The notes beneath the pieces were generated by a model that worked only from the letters and a program-made list of their open reading frames with translations, was not told where the DNA came from and ran no database searches. 64,000 nt of DNA from Lasioglossum baleicum (lineage: Eukaryota > Arthropoda > Insecta > Hymenoptera > Halictidae): assembly GCF_051020765.1 (NCBI RefSeq), contig NC_134943.1:9176001-9240000 (forward strand), in the 5' to 3' direction. Every line of letters starts with the position of its first letter. Position 1 is the first letter of the stretch. Positions 11,220 through 22,110 of this stretch are shown here, in pieces. Made by a program: the position numbers and the translations under genes.

Positions 11220-12413
11220 GGGAGACTGAAACGGGCTATGGGCTACGGGCTTCGGGTTTCGAGTCGTAAAACCAGAACAGCCTCGCTCTCCTCTGTTAAC
11301 CGTGGGCTCTCTCCTCTCGGTGACGAGCTCTCCATCTCGCTCGATCTCCGGCTGTTCCGTTCCCTTACCTTTTTACCTGTTCGGTCGCACCCTTGCCGAG
11401 ATTTCCTACGTCCCCGTTCCGCTCTCTCAATTGTTTTCGGATCGCAGGCAGCCATGGGAACCGCGCTGTAAACCACCCGGAAAGAGGGCTCCCGAAGATT
11501 CAGCCACCGGTCCGCTCGAGACGAGGGGCAATTGATCTCGGCCCCTCTAGCGTCGCGACGCCGCCATGCAGAACAGCCTTCTAGGCGTCGCGAAACACGA
11601 TGACGTTCTCGCGTAGGTGTCGGTCCCTTAATCGCGCATTCTTTTCACCTCGCAGGCTAATTGTGGACACCTCTTGGGACCTGAACATTCTAGAAGATTA
11701 GCTGAACGATCCTTTGGTCACTCTCTTTCTTCCTGCAATTAAATAATAACAAAATAAAAATTTGCTTATCAAACCCATCCCACAAGATTCACCAGCTCTC
11801 CTTCCTTCCTTTCACTACCGATCGAACAAAGAATCGATCAATTAAATGGCGCGGGGCTGGCCGGGCGTTTAGAGGAACGTTGAACCGTGCGTACACGCGT
11901 AGCCCCTCTCTAGATAACGACGTCAGATAGCGCGATTATTTATGGACTCGAAGCGTCGGAGGGACCGCGTATTTTTGCGTGAAATGTTGGGCACAGGCAC
12001 GCGAATATTAAACCGGCCATTTTCCGCTGACCGCCAGCAAGAGGCCCTCCGATCGAAAGGAAAGTCTGTAGATTTTCGGCGGGCCCACTCGGACCCGAAG
12101 GAAGAACAGCTCCGGACAGAAGAACGAGAGGAATATCGGTGGAATTTCGCGAGCCCTGCCGGCGTTTCCCTGCGCTTGTTCGCCTCGTTCTCGCGCGACA
12201 CTCGTTCCCGTTCTCTCGACGTTCCCCACGCGCACTCGAGTTCGTCAACAACGATTTTCCGTCGTCGCGGTCGCGCGAGAGGAGACCCTCCTCGATGGGC
12301 TCCGCGAGCTGAAAAAGTGGCAGATGCGAGGTCGAAACTGCAGAGAGGACCTGCGCGAAACGAGAAACTAACGCGAATTTATTGGGCGAAGGGCCACAGA
12401 GACTAGGACTCTG
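11161..12413. other. Unique DNA with a (GA)n tract at its start
   Basis: A perfect (GA)n run lies at 11187-11214. The remainder is unique, with frames up to 166 codons overlapping on both strands. An AG-GCAGCCATGGG context at 11447-11458 resembles a start after a splice acceptor, but its frame stops after five codons. No gene is called. Confidence 0.5.
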
Positions 12414-12417
12414 TAAC

Positions 12418-12438
12418 GTCGTCGTCGTCGTCGTCGTC
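12418..12438 (+). repeat. (GTC)n microsatellite
   Basis: Seven consecutive GTC triplets. A similar GTC/GCC triplet array occurs at 48457-48492. Confidence 0.95.
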
Positions 12439-12440
12439 AA

Positions 12441-13104
12441 CCTCGCCGTGCACCCTCTTATTCGCGAGTCGGCTCGAATCGACCATAAAAGAACTAGAAC
12501 TCGGAAGTTCGAGTGTTAAGCGAGTCGCTTCCACCGAAGTTCGCGACTTTGTCCGGCTCATCCGCCTCGGGTTCCGGATTCATCGATGTCGTTCCGTTCC
12601 AGCTCGTTTGATTTTACGAGAGCCGCGATCGTTAACTACCCTCGAATATGCTGATTACCCGCGATTAGAATTCCCCGCGATTATCCCCGAGTTTTAAACG
12701 ACTCCGCTTATCTCTGACACTGGGCCGACCCGTGACTCTGCGAAGAAGGAAGCTCTTCGGAGACACGTGCTCGCTCCTCCTGTTCTCCGATCGCAGGATT
12801 CTTGATTTAGCGTGACCCGAATTTTTTCCTGGAAACGTTCGAATGGGCCAAAATCACTTGTTTCTCATTTTTTCTTGTACTATTGTTGAAATTTTAAATA
12901 TGTCTTCTTGAGACTATTTTTCATAAACTTCTGAATTCTTTGATCGAGTACATGTTCATAATAAGAATCGCAAGACATCTCAACAAATTCAATCTTGTTA
13001 TTATTATAAAGCAATACGTGTCAGTCGCGTTTAGTTCTACTGTTAAAATAGATTAATTATATACGCTGCCCACCTTGACTGTTTAAATATTTTATCAAAT
13101 TCAA
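12441..13104. other. Unique DNA passing into an AT-rich island
   Basis: The segment is GC-rich to about 12830 and AT-rich afterwards. It has no repeat ends, frames or RNA structure that I can support. Confidence 0.45.
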
Positions 13105-13215
13105 TGCACCCCCTTCATGAAACAGTGAAAGCCAATTTGACAGAAGAAAGTCGTGGAGTCTCTGAACATTCTGCACTGCTAGCTCGCTGAAATGATGTTC
13201 TAGTTAATCTCTAGT
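13105..13215 (+). repeat. Dispersed repeat fragment shared with 17245-17345
   Basis: TTCATGAAACA, then GACAGAAGAAAGTCGTGGA, TCTCTGAA and CTAGCTCGCT match in order the segment TTCACGAAACA, GCAGAAGAACGTCGTGGA, TCTCTGAA and CGAGCTTACC near 17250-17330. This is an old copy of a dispersed family with no coding content. Confidence 0.55.
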
Positions 13216-14315
13216 CATGTCGACAGGTAACGTCGATAAAAATAAATACCCTGTGATTCGACTGTTCGGAGATGCACGCAGGATGGCAGTAGCTGGTCAT
13301 GATCGGGCCCGCATTTCCGTTGTGAGAGCAAGCGGAATGCGGTCAGGACAAGCTTCTTGGAGTCGGGCAAGTGGTACGTTATTAGCATACGCGCACGGTC
13401 AAACGTGCTATTGTCTCATTATCGATGTCGGGGTAATTCCCGATAGCAGAGTAAAGAGCGAGAGAGAACGAAGTTATAGAGGGAGAGAGGGTGAAAGAGA
13501 GAGAGAGAGAGAAGTAGCACGTACACGCGGGTGTATCGTAATGGGTTTCGTCTGAACCCGTCTGCGAGCGTTGGCTCCGTCTCCCTTGCTGCTTAATCCT
13601 CCCTCCGAGTAAGGGAAGGTGCGATAACAAGCCACCAACCTACCTTCTTCCCTAGCCATCGCCGGCTCGGCTCTAGGACCTCTCGAGACGGGAGAATGTG
13701 CGCACTCGCGCTCCCGTCGACGAGAAAGAATTCAGGCCGTACGTGGGCATATACGCCCGCCTGCTTCGGAAGGAACCGGGGCCGGGAACCCAGGGATATC
13801 TCGGGAACTCGGCGTGTGGAGTCGTGCTGCTCCCTCGACCAGACGAGATCGAGACGGGAAATTTTGTTCCACGTATGAAATCTCGACGGCCGAAACGCGC
13901 TGACGCGGCACACGCTCTAATTAAGATCGAAGAGCAGTCGTCGCGAAACGCTCCGCGATCCTCCGGACTCGTCTTCCTATACCCGACACCGAACGCCACC
14001 CACGCGTTCGGTCTTTGCACCTTGCTCTAGACGACGCCTCTCAACCTGCTAACCCATTCAACACTGACGCCGCGCCGTTCTGTCCTCCGAGGATGCCAAC
14101 CACCTTCCGAGAATCTTCAGTAAGTCAATCTCATTTTTCGTAGGCTTCTGCAACATTCGCTGTCTTCACTGTCGCAGACAGGATTTCTTCAAGGACTGCA
14201 CAGTGTCGCTTCGATTATTGCAGAATGCATGTGTAATCTCGTGGAAATGTTTGTTGTTTAACATTGAAACGATTTAGTCACTCTATGATATATTAACCCT
14301 TTGCAATCGGGCTAC
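13216..14315. other. Unique DNA with one purine tract
   Basis: A GA-rich tract occupies 13478-13513. Frames at 13593-14030 overlap on both strands in CpG-rich DNA and have no recognisable domain. A CTTCA-GTAAGT word at 14116-14125 resembles a splice donor, but no matching exon was found. Confidence 0.45.
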
Positions 14316-15738
14316 CCTAGTAGCATTTATGGTTGGTCAACGATGGTGAACGGTTGGGAATTAGTTGGGATATGGTTAATGGTGTTGCCCCCCTACAAAT
14401 CCCCAACATAGTGTCTACGACGAAAAATTATGTTAATTTGCCAACGAACTAAACTGATCACACACACTTTAAATCGGAATCACTTTTTCATGAATGGGCC
14501 AAACGACTTTAATTTCTCTGTAAGGCTAGATGAATTAGTTTAGCAAATGACGTTTAAAAAATATATTGAAAAAACGCATTTGATCGGAATTGTGAAAAAC
14601 AATAGTTAAAATTGATGTTTACGGCTTTTTTAGCTGGGCCAATAACGAAAATTTAGGTGTGTTTGGTGAACTTGTATAAATTATATACGCTCCGAAAACT
14701 TCATTGAAATTCGTTAATTGGTTTACGAGTTATAAACGATCAAAAGTGGTAAAAATTGCAATTTTTCAAGATTTTCCGACTTTTTGCCACTTTTAATCGT
14801 TTACAACTCGTAAACCAATTTCAATGAAATTTTCGGAGCGTATATAATTTATACAAGTTGATCAAACACACCTTCTAAATGTTCGTTATTGGCCCAGCTA
14901 AAAAAGCCGTGAAAATCAATTTTTACTATTGTTTTTCACAATTCTAACCAAATGCATTTTTTAACCATATTTTTTAGACGTCACTTACTAAACTAATTTC
15001 TAGACTTCTAGACTTACAGAGAAATTGAAGTCGTTCGATCCATTCATAAAAAAGTTATTCTGATTTAAAGTGTGTGTGATCAATTTGCTCCTAACTGTAG
15101 TCGGTTAACTAACGAGTTTACGACGATAGTACTACATTGGCCGAACGAAAATCTGCCAACATTTAAATATATCGTTTAACAAACGCCATAAATGTTGCCG
15201 CAACCAAAAATATGTTATATTCCAAATTGATTTTTTTTCGTATTTCTAAATATACTTGCAATTTGTAATTTTTGCGCGATGGTTGATCCACCAAAGTTTT
15301 ATTGTAAGCAGCCTTGGAATTTTTCCATTTTCTAAGGGAATGGCAAAGGGTAGTGTTCATGTAGTATAAGAAAACCCTTTCGGGTTTCTTCAAAATGGGC
15401 CTTCCTTTGATTTAAATTTCTTAACGTATCTAGTAGCCCAAATCATTGCATCTACGTACGCGAAATTCAAGTCCGACGTGGGTATTAAGTTTTTTCCTTT
15501 TTTCCCAATTTTTACTGTGGAAATATATATATATATATATTATTTATGATATACCATAAAAATAACTATAAATGAGAAAATCAGAATAATATGTTACTGG
15601 GTCCTTATGGCCGTTTGTCTTATAGTAACATTGGTTCTTGTTTGTGTAAGATCGTTGGCCCAACTGCATAAAAAGCGACATTTTTAACGGTTGCCCAACC
15701 AATACCCCAACAAAATTCCAACCATAAATACTACTAAG
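14316..15738. mobile_element. Inverted-repeat element carrying a nested insertion
   Basis: The ends are CCTAGTAGCATTTATGGTTGG at 14316-14336 and the complement of CTTAGTAGTATTTATGGTTGG at 15718-15738, 21 bp with few mismatches. Just inside each end the sequence stays rich in GTTGGG words (14340-14375 and, on the other strand, 15655-15710). Without the inner element at 14440-15097 the host element would be about 760 bp. It contains an (AT)n run at 15522-15543. Two short minus-strand frames (15163-15393 and 15544-15741) have no recognised similarity. The superfamily is unassigned and the nesting is inferred. Confidence 0.55.
14440..15097. mobile_element. TA-flanked fold-back element, copy A
   Basis: The right end reads GATCAATTTGCTCCTAACTG followed by TA, matching the right end of copy B at 41496-42078. 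The left end is eroded: GATCACACACA is intact but the outer 15 bases are changed. The arms pair over most of their length, with the turn near 14765-14775 between AAAAGTGGTAAAAATTGCAA and its complement. It is about 75 bp longer than copy B, in part because the arms carry TTTAGCTGGGCCAATAACG and its complement. No transposase is present. A TA target with CAGTTAGG ends suggests Tc1/mariner mobilisation. Confidence 0.8.
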
Positions 15739-16025
15739 CATTTCTTCGGACCTAGAATGTTTCCATTCGCAATGATTTTGTAAATTTGGTGGATACGAAA
15801 TTGATATAATACCTCAGACAATACTTAAACGTTTAATAATTGATTAGATACCAACATATCTAATAATGTAAACAATATCGTGAATAATGGTACAGCAAGA
15901 TTTAATGGTGACTCTGAGTAACGGTTGAATAACAGCATGCATAAAATTCGTTTGATTGGTATCACGTAAACGAGACCGTGGCCGTCGCACGTGTTTGCGA
16001 CGGTGGTAGCGCGAACGTGTTAATA
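15739..16025. repeat. Dispersed repeat end with GCGAACGTGTTAAT motif and hairpin
   Basis: AATGGTGACTCTGAGT at 15905-15920 and GCGAACGTGTTAAT at 16011-16024 look like parts of a dispersed family; the latter also occurs at 17386-17398 and reversed at 29612-29622. A seven-base-pair hairpin (CCGTCGC at 15982, GCGACGG at 15997) precedes it. No gene. Confidence 0.45.
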
Positions 16026-17084
16026 TCTCCGAACGGTAAGTGAAGGCAGGCATTTTTCTCGCGGTAAGGAGGCCTGGCGTTTTACGGGATTGGATATTCG
16101 CCGGCGTATAAAAGCGATCGAAAGAGATCCCTTTGAGCGTGGGTAGGGCGTCGAAAGGGGTGGATTGTTAAAATCGTAGTCGCGGTGCTCTCCGTGCCGG
16201 CCGCGAATTAGCCTCATCGATAGGTCAACTTCGATCCCGTAATTGCGGCGGGTCCATTCTCCGTGGCCGCGAAGTCAGCGAAAGGCCCTTTGAGGCAGAT
16301 TCCCGCGCGTAATTACAAGCTGACGAGCTTAAAGCGGCGGTGCTCGAATAAACTGAATTTCGGGGCAGAGTGCCACTCGAGAGGAGAGGCGGCTCTGCCA
16401 GAGAGACCACGGCTGGACGAAAAGCGTGAACGGGTATACCCATAGATAGCGGGGCCGAGCACGTTGCCAACCTTCAAAAGGCTGTGCTGGTTCAACCTGA
16501 CGCGCGAGAACCGAGTAAGAGAACGAGAAAACGGGATTGAGAGGGAGAAGGAACAAAGTTGGTCGGTTTTCGCAACAAAGACGAGGCTCTTTGGCCACGT
16601 TTTCGACCATCGTTATCGCGTTCCACGATAAACGACGCGTACTCGTCCCGTGAAAATTTCGCGGGACCCTTCCCTTCTTCCAGCGTGTCTCGCCGGGAAA
16701 AGCAGCGAGTTGCCAGGCGAGATCGAGAGTAAGAGTCGCTGGCAGCGAGTGTACCGCTGCTGCAAGGGTAAAGCGAGAGCGGCGCCTTTGACCGAGAACG
16801 GATTCGTTTCCCGAGTACGTTAGACCGTGCAACGGGCACAACGATCGCTGCACTTGGACTTGCTCTATGAAGCTGGAGCCCACAGCCACTCGCTGCCGAG
16901 TGGGATATCGCGTTCACGGGGAACGGTAGGGGGAAATCGGGTTACAACCGCGGCGTCTACGCTACGATCGACCAACGGCAGCTCGATCTCGTGAGACTTT
17001 TCAACTATTACGAAGACTGATCGAACCCTGAAAACAGTATCGGAACCCTGCAATGCTGAAAGTCAGCTGTTCATCTAGTATCCT
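16026..17084. other. Unique GC-rich DNA, possible TATA box
   Basis: Overlapping frames up to 186 codons lie at 16329-16917 on the minus strand, with no recognised domain and with equivalent frames on other phases. The stretch is otherwise featureless except for a TATA-like word at 16107. Confidence 0.45.
16107..16114 (+). promoter_or_regulatory. TATA-box-like sequence
   Basis: TATAAAAG in a GC-rich context (preceded by CCGGCG) matches the animal TATA consensus. No clear initiator (TCAGT or similar) lies 25-35 bp downstream and no transcript is evident, so this is only a candidate. Confidence 0.2.
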
Positions 17085-17111
17085 GGCTCCAGGACCTCAA
17101 GATCCTGGAGA
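17085..17111. repeat. Perfect short hairpin
   Basis: CTCCAGGA, an 11-base loop, then TCCTGGAG. It lies just before a dispersed repeat starting at 17115 and may be part of it. Confidence 0.6.
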
Positions 17112-17114
17112 GTT

Positions 17115-17398
17115 GCTAACACTTTCCTGTTTTTTTTATACATTGCATTCTCCAAAGACACGGACAACAACAAAATCGAATTTTATTCCAGTTTAAAGGA
17201 AATTAATAATAATTTCCAAGGGGTTAAAATGTTTTGTGAGATACAACGCCTTCACGAAACATTCAAACAATAGAGCAGAAGAACGTCGTGGATCTCTGAA
17301 TAATATCACGCTGTGTACTACGAGCTTACCAGCGGAGTGTATTAAATCACTCTGATTATCTTTAAGTAAACTGTGACCGGTGGCAGCGAACGTGTTAA
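17115..17398 (+). repeat. Dispersed AT-rich repeat, longest copy
   Basis: It runs from GCTAACACTTTCC to GCGAACGTGTTAA. The first half has ACAACAAAATCGAATTTTAT and CAGTTTAAAGGAAATT, shared with 3540-3580. The second half matches 13105-13200. This copy therefore joins fragments seen separately elsewhere and best represents the full unit. The two ends, TAACACTTT and AACGTGTTA, are weakly complementary. No coding frame. Confidence 0.55.
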
Positions 17399-18589
17399 AT
17401 CCGAACGTAATTCAATGCTAAATCTACCACCTCCGCTCGAATGTTTTACAGTTATGGATTTGATAGAGATCTTCCTTCGCGAATAAATTAAAACCCTACC
17501 AGTGTTCGTGGTATTGGTATAAATTACTTCAAATTCCCTCTAATTTCTGTAACAATCGTGAAATCATTGCAAGTACCAGAAACGACCAAACGAACAGCGT
17601 CAGCGGCATCCTCGAAAATGTTTTGAATCGTTCGACACTGTAGAGTTACCGCGGTAGCGCCTTCCGGTATCGGACATTTTTCTGGCTAAAGATGCAAGCC
17701 AAGACTCGCATCTGGCACGCACGCGTGCGATTCCAGGTTTTACGAGCGATGCGGCGGCGATGAGCAGCGATCGAGGAACCGCGAGAGTAGCGACAAGCTG
17801 CGAGACAATCGTAAATCCGAATGACGGCGTGCGGCGATAATTAGGCTCGCGCGCGGAGATACGAGGCGAGGCGAGGCAAGGCTGGCAACCGGTCAGCGAG
17901 CGTAATCGGTTGCGCCTGTAACCGAGTCGTATCCAGTAAACGGTCACGTCCGCGCGTCCGACGTCGACTTCCGGGGAAGCAGCCTGCCGAGGAAACCGGA
18001 GGAAAGGGAATGGCTGGGAAAACGAAGAAAAGGAAGTAAGAGACGAGAAAGCGACGGACGGAGAAGAAGGAACGGTAGTGGAGGAGGAGGAGGACGAGCA
18101 GAAGGAGGAGGAGAGCCAGCGATCGTGCGAGGAAGAGGAAGAAGGTCGTGACTCTGGTAGCCTACATCCAAACGCGGTTATCTCGTTCCCTCCCGAGCTG
18201 TCCTGAAGCTTTGCTTTCCTCGCCCCGGCCTCCATGTGCATGCAGACTCGCGAGCGCCGAGTTGCGTTTCTCTCTCTCTATCTCTCTTTCTCTGCTGTTT
18301 GCCCGTTACGCCGACGTTAACGGCCCTTAACCATACCTTTGCCCGCCTTAACCCTGCCTTAACCGGCGCTACGGGTTTCGTTAAACGACCGGCACCGACT
18401 GCTCCACGACCTTATCGGCCTGTCGCAGGTACACCCCGACAAACTCACGCCGAAATCCGCCGGAAACCGCGTAGCTTCTCCGCAAACCATGTCGCTGAGA
18501 TGTCGCTTCCGTTGCTAAAAGAATTCTCGCTTCGAGAGAATTCACAGATTTGTTTCCATAAAAGGCACCAATATTCGTTTAGAGAACAG
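17399..18589. other. Unique DNA with a purine-rich block
   Basis: Positions 18000-18140 are GGA/GAA-rich on the + strand. The frame at 17600-18241 on the minus strand (213 codons) owes its length to this block, which it reads as poly-Ser/Pro. I see no gene. Confidence 0.5.
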
Positions 18590-18598
18590 AGAATGTCT

Positions 18599-18639
18599 TC
18601 TTTTTTTTTTTTGAAGTTATTTAAATACCTGTCGACAGG
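18599..18639. repeat. T-run followed by a 12-bp palindrome
   Basis: A run of 13 or more T at 18599-18612 is followed at 18628-18639 by the perfect palindrome CCTGTCGACAGG. The function is unknown and it could be chance. Confidence 0.5.
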
Positions 18640-20437
18640 GGATTTCGCTTGACGTCCAGTGACGTCTGAGGATTCTGTAGGGCTGGCTAGAGTCCTGATC
18701 TCTCGAGGACCGCTCGTATAACTATGGAGAGGTCGTAGGTCATTTTAGAGTCGCTCGGAGGGCGGAGATCGGTCGTCGGCTCGTTTGGTCGACCGTGGCG
18801 AGGGAATCGAATCTTGACCGGATCGATGGGAGAAAAAGGAAATCAAGGAGATGTAATAAATATTAACCAATTCCAGCGGACCTGGCTATATCGCGTCGCG
18901 TTCGCGTCTCCCGCTCAATTATTCATGAAAGCATTGCTGGAAACAGTACAGTCCCGAGCAGAGCAGGTACCTCTTTCCGCCCTTCCCCCCCCCCTCTCTC
19001 TCTCTCTTCGTTTCTCTGCCTGGTTTCGTTTGAATCGATATCGCGTAATTGTACGCGTAAACGTCGAGAGTCGAGGCGGCCGTTTCTTTTTCCTTCGGCC
19101 GTGTGTGATCCCTTCGCTTTCGTACTCGGCGAAAATTCGGCGAATCGTTTGGGTACTCTCGTGAACGTAGAGTGGAAAGAGAGAGAGAGAGAGAGAATGG
19201 GGAGAGTCTCTCCTTGCAATTTAATGCGGGCACGACGATGCGCAAACACAGACGGCCGCAGGCCCGATGCGAATTTAATATCAGCGGGATTTCACTTGCA
19301 AAAGTGTCCGGGGATTTCGCGATTGAAATGCGCCCGTAATATTATCATCCGTTGTAATTTCGGTAATGCAGCGGCACGCGAATTACGCACGGATCCATAA
19401 CGGCACGATATTCCAATCCAGCGCGATGTAATTCCAGATACGGGCACACTGGAAACCGCCCGCGAAAGTCATGAAACGACCCGACGCGACGTGGCCCGAC
19501 CCGACCCGAACCGCCGCTCGTGGTCTGTCCCGCGTGAACCCGTGTTCTCTACGGCGAATACATTGCTCGTTGAAACCTTGGCTCCCGGATCTTGAGACCG
19601 AAGCTACTACTAGCCGAAATAATAGCGATCCGAAACCCGGGATTATGCGGTCCCGAGATCTCGCTGGGCGAAAATTGAAGCTGCGAGCACCAGCACCAGC
19701 CAGGATCTTTATGCGTTCGCCGCGTTCGTTTTGCGAAAGAAAACGGGGATTATATTTTTACTCCGGTTTCGCCCCCGAGGAATGTTCGCTCGTTGCGATT
19801 TTTTATAAAATAAGCTGCGCATCTTCGCGGAAAATAAAAGTTCGCTGCGAGAAACAGGAGCCACTCAGGAATTTCCTTCTTCTAATGATATTAAAGCTCC
19901 TCGACTGTTTTAATATCTCGACTGTTTCAAATTTAGTTTTCTCAGAAATATCTCCGATCCGAGAATCGAGCAACGTCCGTCTCCCGTAACGCAGTCGAAA
20001 AATACGTTTAAAAATCTATCCTAACAAATCACACAATATTTGGTGGACACGTGATCACTGTACGATCGGCTTTGCAGCTGCTCTTCGTGGTAGAAATCGA
20101 AATTAACGAGCTGGTGAAAGAGCAAGTGGAAACCGACATAGATACAGCTTGTTTTCCCAATTAATTTAACGGACTCATAAAAAGGTTCTCCGAGTGAAAG
20201 AACAGCACTAAATGAACCACATTTAGAGCGTTCATCTGCAATTGTAATTAGAGATAAGGAATCGAGTAACTACATTTACATTGAAATCCACTTAAAAATG
20301 TTCAGACTTCGTTCAAGTATTCCGACGAGAGCCGTACTTCATTCGCGGTGTGCAAGCTTGTGTTGCTTTAGCAACTTATAAAAAGGTAAAGCACGTTGGA
20401 TAGGTAGTTCTAACACGCGTCTACATATATGTTATAG
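18640..20437. other. Unique DNA, no gene seen
   Basis: There are CT-rich and GA-rich tracts at 18985-19020 and 19175-19197, and a repeated CCCGAC word at 19478-19510. Frames up to 172 codons (19471-19989, starting at ATG) have no recognised domain. The DNA is AT-richer from 19790 on. Confidence 0.45.
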
Positions 20438-20658
20438 TCTGCAGACCTCTCGCGACTAACACTTATTCCTGTCCTATCAATATTCTTTGTGCAGAAACGC
20501 CTGGAGAACGTCGATGAACAAGTGTGGCGATTACTACTTCACAGTAAACGTCTTAAAATTACTTTGTTCATAGCGAATGAGCATCTTGCGTATAGGCGCT
20601 GCACGCTGTCAAAGGGCTGCTATACCGTATACGATTTAATTTACTCAACGTCCATCTA
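20438..20658 (+). other. Uncharacterised open frame, possible exon
   Basis: The frame is open for 73 codons between stops. A plausible acceptor, TATTCTTTGTGCAG at 20481-20494 after a pyrimidine-containing stretch, would leave 54 codons to a TAG at 20656. The composition is balanced and not low-complexity, unlike most frames here. The peptide begins KRLENVDEQVWRLLLHSKRL. I do not recognise a family. It has no ATG start, so it could only be an internal or terminal exon, or a transposon remnant. Confidence 0.15.
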
Positions 20659-20679
20659 TTAGGTCGGAAGTGTTGAGAA

Positions 20680-21699
20680 AATAGATTCCAAACCATCTGC
20701 AATTCGATCGCTTTTATTTGAACATTGTGTACATTCGTCGGCATACGGTTCCACTAGGAGAAGAATTCGCTGAGAAACAACCACGTGAGGTACAACCACG
20801 GGCTAACCGAAAACCTTGATGTGTCTTGCAGAAGATGGGTCCACCGTCGAAGAAGTTGGAGCTGGACTATAGCGATCGCGTCAGGCTTCCGGTCTAAATT
20901 CCTGGTGGAAGGAAGTGGCAATCGGATTGTGCTGGTCCGCGTGGTGGCCCGTTCTGTGTAGCCGGCGATCGGCAGTGGCAGTGCGGCGCAGTCTACACGC
21001 ATACATTCATACAGACATGCACACATACATATACCGTGAAGTATGCAGAAGACGGAGAAGAGACTTGATGCGTGTGGTGCGTGTACGGGAGACGCTATGG
21101 GATGCGTGCGTGCGTGCGTGCGTGCATAGGCACGGGGAACGGCAACGGAACGTAGGAGAGAAACGTAGGTACGTAGGACGTGCGTGGCACGCAGGGTGTT
21201 GGTGTAGGTCCAGGGCCCCGCTCGTCCAATGAGGGGCCGGGAATTCGTGGCAGAACGGCGAGCAGGCCGGCCAATCGCGGGGCCCCGGCTCCCCGAGGTT
21301 ACTGACCTGGCCAACGCGTTAAATATCCCATCCTGAAAAATATCCTGCTCTCTGCGTCGCGCGGCCACCGACCGACGAAGACCCGGCTACACGCGTGCAA
21401 CGCGTATACGACGCCGTACACATCGTGCAGAACCGTGCACACTGCACAGACACCGCACTGTGTGTGCGCGCCACGCATATGCACCGCGTACCCGTACGTA
21501 CCTACGTACACGCGGCGACCGGCAACGGAAAAAGAGGGAAAGAGAGCGAGCACCGTCGGGGTAGACAGGGAGGAACAGAGCCGAGAGAGCCGCGAGGGTT
21601 CCGTCCACAGAGAAAAACAGAGGGAAAGACCGAGAGAGCCTAACCCAACCGCCGTAAGAGAGACGGAGAACGCGGCCGCATACCCCCTTTGTTTGCACG
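20680..21699. other. Unique DNA with TGCG and ACGT-type simple repeats
   Basis: Perfect TGCG units lie at 21103-21125 and alternating CGTAC words at 21490-21512. The minus-strand frame 20754-21368 (204 codons) crosses these repeats, has no domain and does not look like a gene. A short ATG frame at 20833 (starting MGPPSKKLEL) lies behind a TCTTGCAG acceptor-like site but ends after 20 codons. Confidence 0.4.
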
Positions 21700-22110
21700 T
21701 CCACGTTCAAACCGTTCTCCTCCTCTCTTTCTCTTTCTCTCCGCGCTTGCCTCCCCCGCAACTCTCCGTCTTTTTTCTCTCTCTCTCTCTCTCTCTCCTC
21801 TTCTTTTCTCCGATTCTCTCCGCACGCATATCTCCAGCTCCCCGTGGCTTCGTATTTCATTGATTAGTATTGCCCATTAAAAGGACGCCTTTATTTCGCC
21901 GCTCTTCCATTTCCCGAGATCGACGACTCCTCTCTCTCCTCCCAACCCCCTTCTCTCGCTCTTCTCCCCCGACGTCCCTCTATCCTCTCTTTCTTTCTCT
22001 CGTTTTCTTTCCGTTCTATCTCGCCCTCTCTCTCTCTCTCTTTCCTCAGAGCTTCTTCTTCTTCTTCTTCTTCTTTCTCTATTCTGTTCCTCCCTTCTCG
22101 GATTCCCCTA
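21700..22110 (+). repeat. Pyrimidine-rich block with (CT)n and (TTC)n
   Basis: The + strand is almost entirely C and T, including (CT)n at 21777-21797 and (TTC)n at 22053-22074. Frames through it encode Ser/Leu/Phe/Pro runs and are not genes. Confidence 0.85.

Noticed and set aside
20833..20897. Short ATG frame after TCTTGCAG, beginning MGPPSKKLEL
   Set aside because: Ends after 20 codons with only a weak GTCTAA donor-like word; no support for an exon.
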